A program made the position numbers and the translations under genes. Below the pieces are notes generated by a model that searched no databases, was not told where the DNA came from, and was given only the letters and a program-made list of their open reading frames with translations. Below are positions 60,333 to 64,000 of a stretch of 64,000 nt of DNA, piece after piece (the stretch's first letter is position 1; each line of letters begins with the position of its first letter). This DNA comes from an uncultured Bacilli bacterium (GTDB taxonomy: Bacteria; Bacillota_I; Bacilli_A; RF39; UBA660): assembly GCA_934086485.1 (NCBI GenBank), contig CAKOIF010000004.1:1-64000 (forward strand). The letters run 5' to 3'.

Positions 60333-60348
60333 TATTATGGTGAAGCGT

Positions 60349-62622
60349 ATGGCAAAGAGAAAAAAAAGTAAAGAAAGCAAAAATGCACCTACTTATAGTG
60401 TAGAACTTACAGGATTAATTTTAATACTTATAGGAATTATAGGTATGGGATTTGGTATAATTGGTAATTTTATAAAACAATTTATGATGTTTTTAGCCGG
60501 AGAATTTTGGTTTGTAATATTATTTGGTGTTTTAATACTGGGAATATCAATGTTATTTAAAAGAAAACTTCCAAAGTTTTTTTCCTCAAGGTTAATTGGT
60601 ATTTATATTTTATTTGCAATAATCTTAGTTTTAGGACATTTTGAACTATTAAAAAAGACTGATGGCTTTTCAGATTTAATGGATGTTACTTACAATAATT
60701 ATATGACTAGAATTGGTACTATGGAAGAAAGTAGTTCTATTTTATCAAGTGGTTCTTCCTCAATTGTTATTGGTGGTGGCTTAATTGGTTCCCTACTTGC
60801 CGGAGGACTTAAAGCAGCATTTAGTTTAACTGGAACAAAAATTGTTTTAGTTGTTTTAGGAATATTTTCATTCATCCTTATATTTAATATTACCTTATCA
60901 GATATTTTAAATAAGTTTGTAAGTTTATTTAAAAGGGATAACGATGATGATGAAGAAGAAAATGTTAAAAACAAAAAAGAATATATCATCGAGGGTGATG
61001 AACTTGTTGGTATCAAAAATGCTAAAGATAAAGATGAACCTACAGAAAAAGAAAAAATTGTTATTACAAGTATAGATGATTTAAAAAATATTAATACACC
61101 AGAAAAAAATATTAAAGAAAGTTTTGATGTTAATCCTATTGAAACTGATGAAGGAGCCTCAAATCCAAGTGTATATAGACTTCCAAAATTTGATTTACTT
61201 ACACCTACTCCAAAAAATAAGAAAAATAGTGAGGAACCATTTATTAAAGAAAATCAAATTAAATTAGAAAAAGTATTAAATGATTTTGATATTAAAGGTA
61301 AAGTTGTTGAAATTCATATTGGACCTGCAGTTACAGAATATGAAATAATTGTTCCAAGTGGTACAAAAGTAAGTAGAATTGTAGGAATTAATAAAGAAAT
61401 CGCTTTAGCAATGGCTGCGAAAGAAGTTCGTATACAAGCCCCTATTCCTGGTAAAAATACTATTGGTATTGAAATACCAAATCGTGAAATATCTTCAGTA
61501 GGTTTTAGAGAGGTACTCGAAGCAACTTGGCAAAATAATGGAGCAAATAAAATCCTTGTGGCACTTGGTAAAGATATTATGGGAACATCTATCCTTGCAG
61601 ACCTATCTAAAATGCCACACCTATTAGTCGCTGGTTCTACTGGTTCTGGTAAATCGGTATGTATTAATACCATTATTTGTTCAATATTAATGAGATATAA
61701 ACCTGATGAAGTAAAACTTGTATTAGTGGATCCTAAAAAAGTTGAACTTACAAATTATAATGGAATACCTCATTTATTATGTCCTGTTGTATCTGATCCT
61801 AAAAAAGCCTCAGTTGTTTTACAAAAAGTAGTTGCAGAAATGGAAAAAAGATACGATATCTTTGCTGAAAAAGAAGTTAAAAATATTGCTGGTTATAATG
61901 ATTTAATTGAAAAAGAAAGAAAGAAAAATCCTGATATAAATACTACAAGGATGCCATATATTGTAGTAATAATAGATGAACTTGCGGACCTTATGCTCGT
62001 AGCCTCTAAAGAAGTTCAAGACTCTATTATGAGAATTACACAAATGGCAAGAGCTGCAGGTATACATTTAATTGTAGCTACTCAAAGGCCTTCAACTGAT
62101 ATTATTACAGGTGTAATTAAAAATAATATTCCATCAAGAATTGCCTTCTCAGTATCTAGTGCAATTGACTCAAGAACAATCCTTGATGCTTCAGGAGCAG
62201 AAAGCCTTCTTGGTAAAGGTGATATGTTATATCTTCCAATGGGAGAAAGTCACACTACTCGTATTCAAGGATGCTTTATTTCGGATAATGAAATAAGTAA
62301 GTTAATTGAATATTGTAAAGCACAAACACAAGTTAAATATAATGAAGAATTTACTAATCAAGAAAGTCCTCATACATCATCTTCGGGAAGTAGTAATTCT
62401 GATACTGATGGTGGTGATGATCCAATGTATAATGAAGTTGTCGAGTTTGCTATTGAAACTGGTAAAATCTCTGCATCACTTATTCAACGAAGATTTAGAT
62501 TTGGTTATAATAGAGCTGCAAGAATGGTTGACCTTCTTGAATCAAGAGGTATAGTAGGACCACAAAATGGTTCTAAACCACGTGAAGTTCTTGTAAAGTT
62601 AGAAAAAAATGATAATGAATAA
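60349..62622 (+). CDS. DNA translocase FtsK/SpoIIIE
   Basis: 757 residues. Four or five N-terminal transmembrane helices (about 20-180), an acidic linker, the alpha/beta motor with Walker A VAGSTGSGKSV and Walker B VVIIDELADLM, and a C-terminal gamma domain (NRAARMVDLLESRGIVGP) that reads orienting sequences. It pumps chromosome through the division or sporulation septum. It is called FtsK/SpoIIIE because the two cannot be told apart by sequence alone. The start follows GGTGAAGCGT. Confidence 0.95.
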   Translation: MAKRKKSKESKNAPTYSVELTGLILILIGIIGMGFGIIGNFIKQFMMFLAGEFWFVILFGVLILGISMLFKRKLPKFFSSRLIGIYILFAIILVLGHFELLKKTDGFSDLMDVTYNNYMTRIGTMEESSSILSSGSSSIVIGGGLIGSLLAGGLKAAFSLTGTKIVLVVLGIFSFILIFNITLSDILNKFVSLFKRDNDDDEEENVKNKKEYIIEGDELVGIKNAKDKDEPTEKEKIVITSIDDLKNINTPEKNIKESFDVNPIETDEGASNPSVYRLPKFDLLTPTPKNKKNSEEPFIKENQIKLEKVLNDFDIKGKVVEIHIGPAVTEYEIIVPSGTKVSRIVGINKEIALAMAAKEVRIQAPIPGKNTIGIEIPNREISSVGFREVLEATWQNNGANKILVALGKDIMGTSILADLSKMPHLLVAGSTGSGKSVCINTIICSILMRYKPDEVKLVLVDPKKVELTNYNGIPHLLCPVVSDPKKASVVLQKVVAEMEKRYDIFAEKEVKNIAGYNDLIEKERKKNPDINTTRMPYIVVIIDELADLMLVASKEVQDSIMRITQMARAAGIHLIVATQRPSTDIITGVIKNNIPSRIAFSVSSAIDSRTILDASGAESLLGKGDMLYLPMGESHTTRIQGCFISDNEISKLIEYCKAQTQVKYNEEFTNQESPHTSSSGSSNSDTDGGDDPMYNEVVEFAIETGKISASLIQRRFRFGYNRAARMVDLLESRGIVGPQNGSKPREVLVKLEKNDNE

Positions 62623-62666
62623 TTTACTAAAAAAAGAAATTTTGCTACAATAAGGATGGTGATAAT

Positions 62667-63203
62667 ATGGCAAAAAAGAAAAGTAAAAAAAATAATATTA
62701 ATTTTAAAAAACTATTTTATTTCATCATAGGATTCCTTTTAATAATATTTCTAATATGGTATATAATTAGTTGGAAAAATGTTAAACAAGAGGAAAAACT
62801 TATGAATAGTTATCTTATTACATCGAATACATTAAGTGTAGAAATTAAAGATTTAAGTGAAACTATTCAAGTTTTAAAGGAATCACCATCTGAATATTTT
62901 GTTTATATAAGTTATACAAATGATGAAAAAGTATTTAACTTTGAAAAGAAATTAAAAAAATTAATTGATAATTATAATTTAAAAGATGAATTTTACTTTG
63001 TAAATGTAACTAATATAAAGGATGATGAAAACTTCTACACTGAAATAAATAATACATTTAATACAAAATTAATTAATAATATTCCATGTATTTTACACTT
63101 TAAAAATAATGAACTTAAAAAAGTTATATATAATAAAGATTTAAATAAAACTTATACAAATTTTGAAAATCTTTTAAAAGAAAACGAGTTTGATAAAGAA
63201 TAA
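62667..63203 (+). CDS. membrane-anchored thioredoxin-fold-like protein
   Basis: 178 residues. A basic N-terminus and one transmembrane helix (about 17-37) are followed by a domain that looks like a thioredoxin fold without a CxxC motif. Elements are a helical segment, YFVYISYTNDEK, YFVNVTNI and the cis-Pro-like NNIPCILHFKNNEL. Possibly a non-catalytic adaptor. AAGGATGGTGAT precedes the ATG. Its stop overlaps the trmL start (TAATG). Confidence 0.6.
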   Translation: MAKKKSKKNNINFKKLFYFIIGFLLIIFLIWYIISWKNVKQEEKLMNSYLITSNTLSVEIKDLSETIQVLKESPSEYFVYISYTNDEKVFNFEKKLKKLIDNYNLKDEFYFVNVTNIKDDENFYTEINNTFNTKLINNIPCILHFKNNELKKVIYNKDLNKTYTNFENLLKENEFDKE

Positions 63204-63712
63204 TGATAAATATTGTATTATTTGAGCCAGAAATACCACAAAATACTGGTAATATAATGAGAACTTGTGTTGCAACTGGTAGCACATTACATCTTATTAA
63301 ACCCTTTGGTTTTATCTTAGATGATGTTCACATTAAAAGAAGTGGTGTAAATTATATAGATAAGTGTAAATACTTTGTTTATGAAAATATTGATGATTTT
63401 TATAGTAAAAATAAAGGAACATTTTATTATTTAACAAGATATGGTCATAAAACTGGTGATGCCTTTGATTATTCAAATAAAGATGAAAATATTTACTTTA
63501 TGTTTGGTAAAGAATCAACAGGTATACCACCAAAGTTATTAAAACCACATATTGATAAATGCATTAGAATTCCTATGACTGATAATGTTAGAGCTTTAAA
63601 TCTTTCTAATACAGTTGCAATAATGACCTATGAAGCCTTAAGGCAACAAGGTTATCCTGGTCTTCTTAGAGATGAACCTCATAAAAGTGATCATTTTATC
63701 GAAGAAAGTTAA
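63203..63712 (+). CDS. trmL: tRNA (cytidine(34)-2'-O)-methyltransferase TrmL
   Basis: 169 residues, SPOUT methyltransferase of the wobble base in tRNA-Leu. The knot region includes FMFGKESTGIP, IRIPM and RALNLSNTVAIM. The N-terminus NIVLFEPEIPQNTGNIMRTC is diagnostic. Full length and coupled to the preceding membrane gene. Ends at a bidirectional terminator. Confidence 0.95.
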   Translation: MINIVLFEPEIPQNTGNIMRTCVATGSTLHLIKPFGFILDDVHIKRSGVNYIDKCKYFVYENIDDFYSKNKGTFYYLTRYGHKTGDAFDYSNKDENIYFMFGKESTGIPPKLLKPHIDKCIRIPMTDNVRALNLSNTVAIMTYEALRQQGYPGLLRDEPHKSDHFIEES

Positions 63713-63746
63713 AAGACATAGAAATTAATCTATGCCTTTTTCTTTT
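63711..63746. terminator. bidirectional terminator after trmL
   Basis: CATAGA/TCTATG stem with an A-run and CTTTTTCTTTT, serving trmL and the convergent partial gene. Confidence 0.85.
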
Positions 63747-64000
63747 ATAAATTTTTTTAAATCGGTTTCAGATTTATAACCAATAAATCCTGCTTCTTGT
63801 TTTCCTGATTTACTAATTATAACTGTAGGTGTAAATCCATAATTATCAAGAAAATATCCATATGTTTCAGTAACTGTTTCCCCTTCATCACTTTCATTTA
63901 ATGTTTGAGTTGATTTCATACTAAGTTTTTTTATTAATTTTATCCATTCTTCAGAGGTTCTATCCACTTTAGAAATATCTAAATATAAAGGTGTAAAGTT
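63725..64000 (-). CDS. thioredoxin-fold protein, partial (5' end outside window)
   Basis: The frame continues to the window edge, so the start is beyond it. The visible 91 residues contain YTFILDISKVD, a helical segment and the cis-Pro motif GFTPTVIIS, then a strand/helix end ESDL-like (ETDLKKFIKE) typical of thioredoxin folds. The CxxC region, if any, would lie outside the window. The GTG at 63967 is an in-frame Val inside the fold, not the start. Confidence 0.7.
   Translation of the reverse strand, partial: NFTPLYLDISKVDRTSEEWIKLIKKLSMKSTQTLNESDEGETVTETYGYFLDNYGFTPTVIISKSGKQEAGFIGYKSETDLKKFIKEKGID

Noticed and set aside
60337..60348. ATG at 60337 as start of ftsK/spoIIIE
   Set aside because: Too close to the -10 at 60327-60332 and without an RBS; GGTGA precedes the ATG at 60349.
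61314..61673. Minus-strand ORF inside ftsK/spoIIIE
   Set aside because: Antisense to the conserved motor domain; its composition is explained by the codons of the opposite strand.

Overview
The window is a 64 kb chromosomal segment of a low-GC, endospore-forming member of the Bacillota (Bacilli/RF39/Erysipelotrichales-like rather than a wall-less mollicute). Supporting genes are sigG, the spoIIGA-sigE pair, spoIIP, spoIIIE/ftsK, the Bacillus-type primosome pair dnaB-dnaI, a tyrosyl T-box leader, a CIRCE element, and ftsA-ftsZ ending in a normal IPPFLR tail. TGA works as stop and TGG as Trp, so the standard bacterial code applies. Almost every gene lies on the minus strand. No rRNA, insertion sequence, prophage or CRISPR array is visible.

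Layout. 0.1-5.1 kb: pcrA, a sugar-nucleotidyltransferase and ligA. 5.2-9.2 kb: a cyclophilin lipoprotein, sigG with a UPF0316 gene, then an accessory patch with a Doc/Fic-like gene whose catalytic His is Gln (flanked by 52-bp repeats), a small orphan gene and a kinase-like gene. 9.3-9.6 kb: tRNA-Thr and tRNA-Val. 9.6-12.9 kb: Nudix and two FAD oxidoreductases. 13-14.5 kb: a small accessory region with a three-gene DUF3990 (ADP-ribosyltransferase-like) module. 14.6-18.8 kb: htpG under a CIRCE-overlapped promoter, a SipW-type secreted protein, and T-box-controlled tyrS. 18.8-23.2 kb: parE-parC. 23.3 kb: remnant of a surface-protein gene. 23.7-34.3 kb: phospholipid synthase, fmt, ppdK, a short RelA/SpoT, recA, dnaI and dnaB. 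34.4-42.1 kb: a compact Tad pilus operon behind a 1050-residue repetitive surface protein. 42.2-47.4 kb: sigE-spoIIGA, bracketed by two hydrophobic-peptide/antisense-RNA loci plus an orphan antisense RNA, then ftsZ-ftsA and a small RNA between near-identical repeats. 47.4-55.6 kb: Fic, a GDPD-cadherin-like-hemW-HTH-lepA-YqxA-like-spoIIP gene string, an XRE regulator and ssb. 55.8-64 kb: a lone sufB, queA-tgt, ftsK/spoIIIE, trmL and thioredoxin-fold genes.

The parts most worth a second look are: (1) a small family of type I toxin-antitoxin-like loci (27- and 34-residue membrane peptides, each with a convergent antisense RNA carrying its own promoter and terminator, plus a toxin-less third copy) around the sporulation sigma operon; (2) a surface protein whose DUF6273-like domains differ mostly at NNY codons, as in variable regions of diversity-generating retroelements, with two detached fragments of the family elsewhere; (3) the DUF3990 module; and (4) a cleanly delimited small RNA near ftsA.

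Many starts were moved downstream of the longest reading frame because a Shine-Dalgarno sequence, a promoter or an overlap with the upstream gene fixes them. Family assignments come from reading the sequences; no database search was run.
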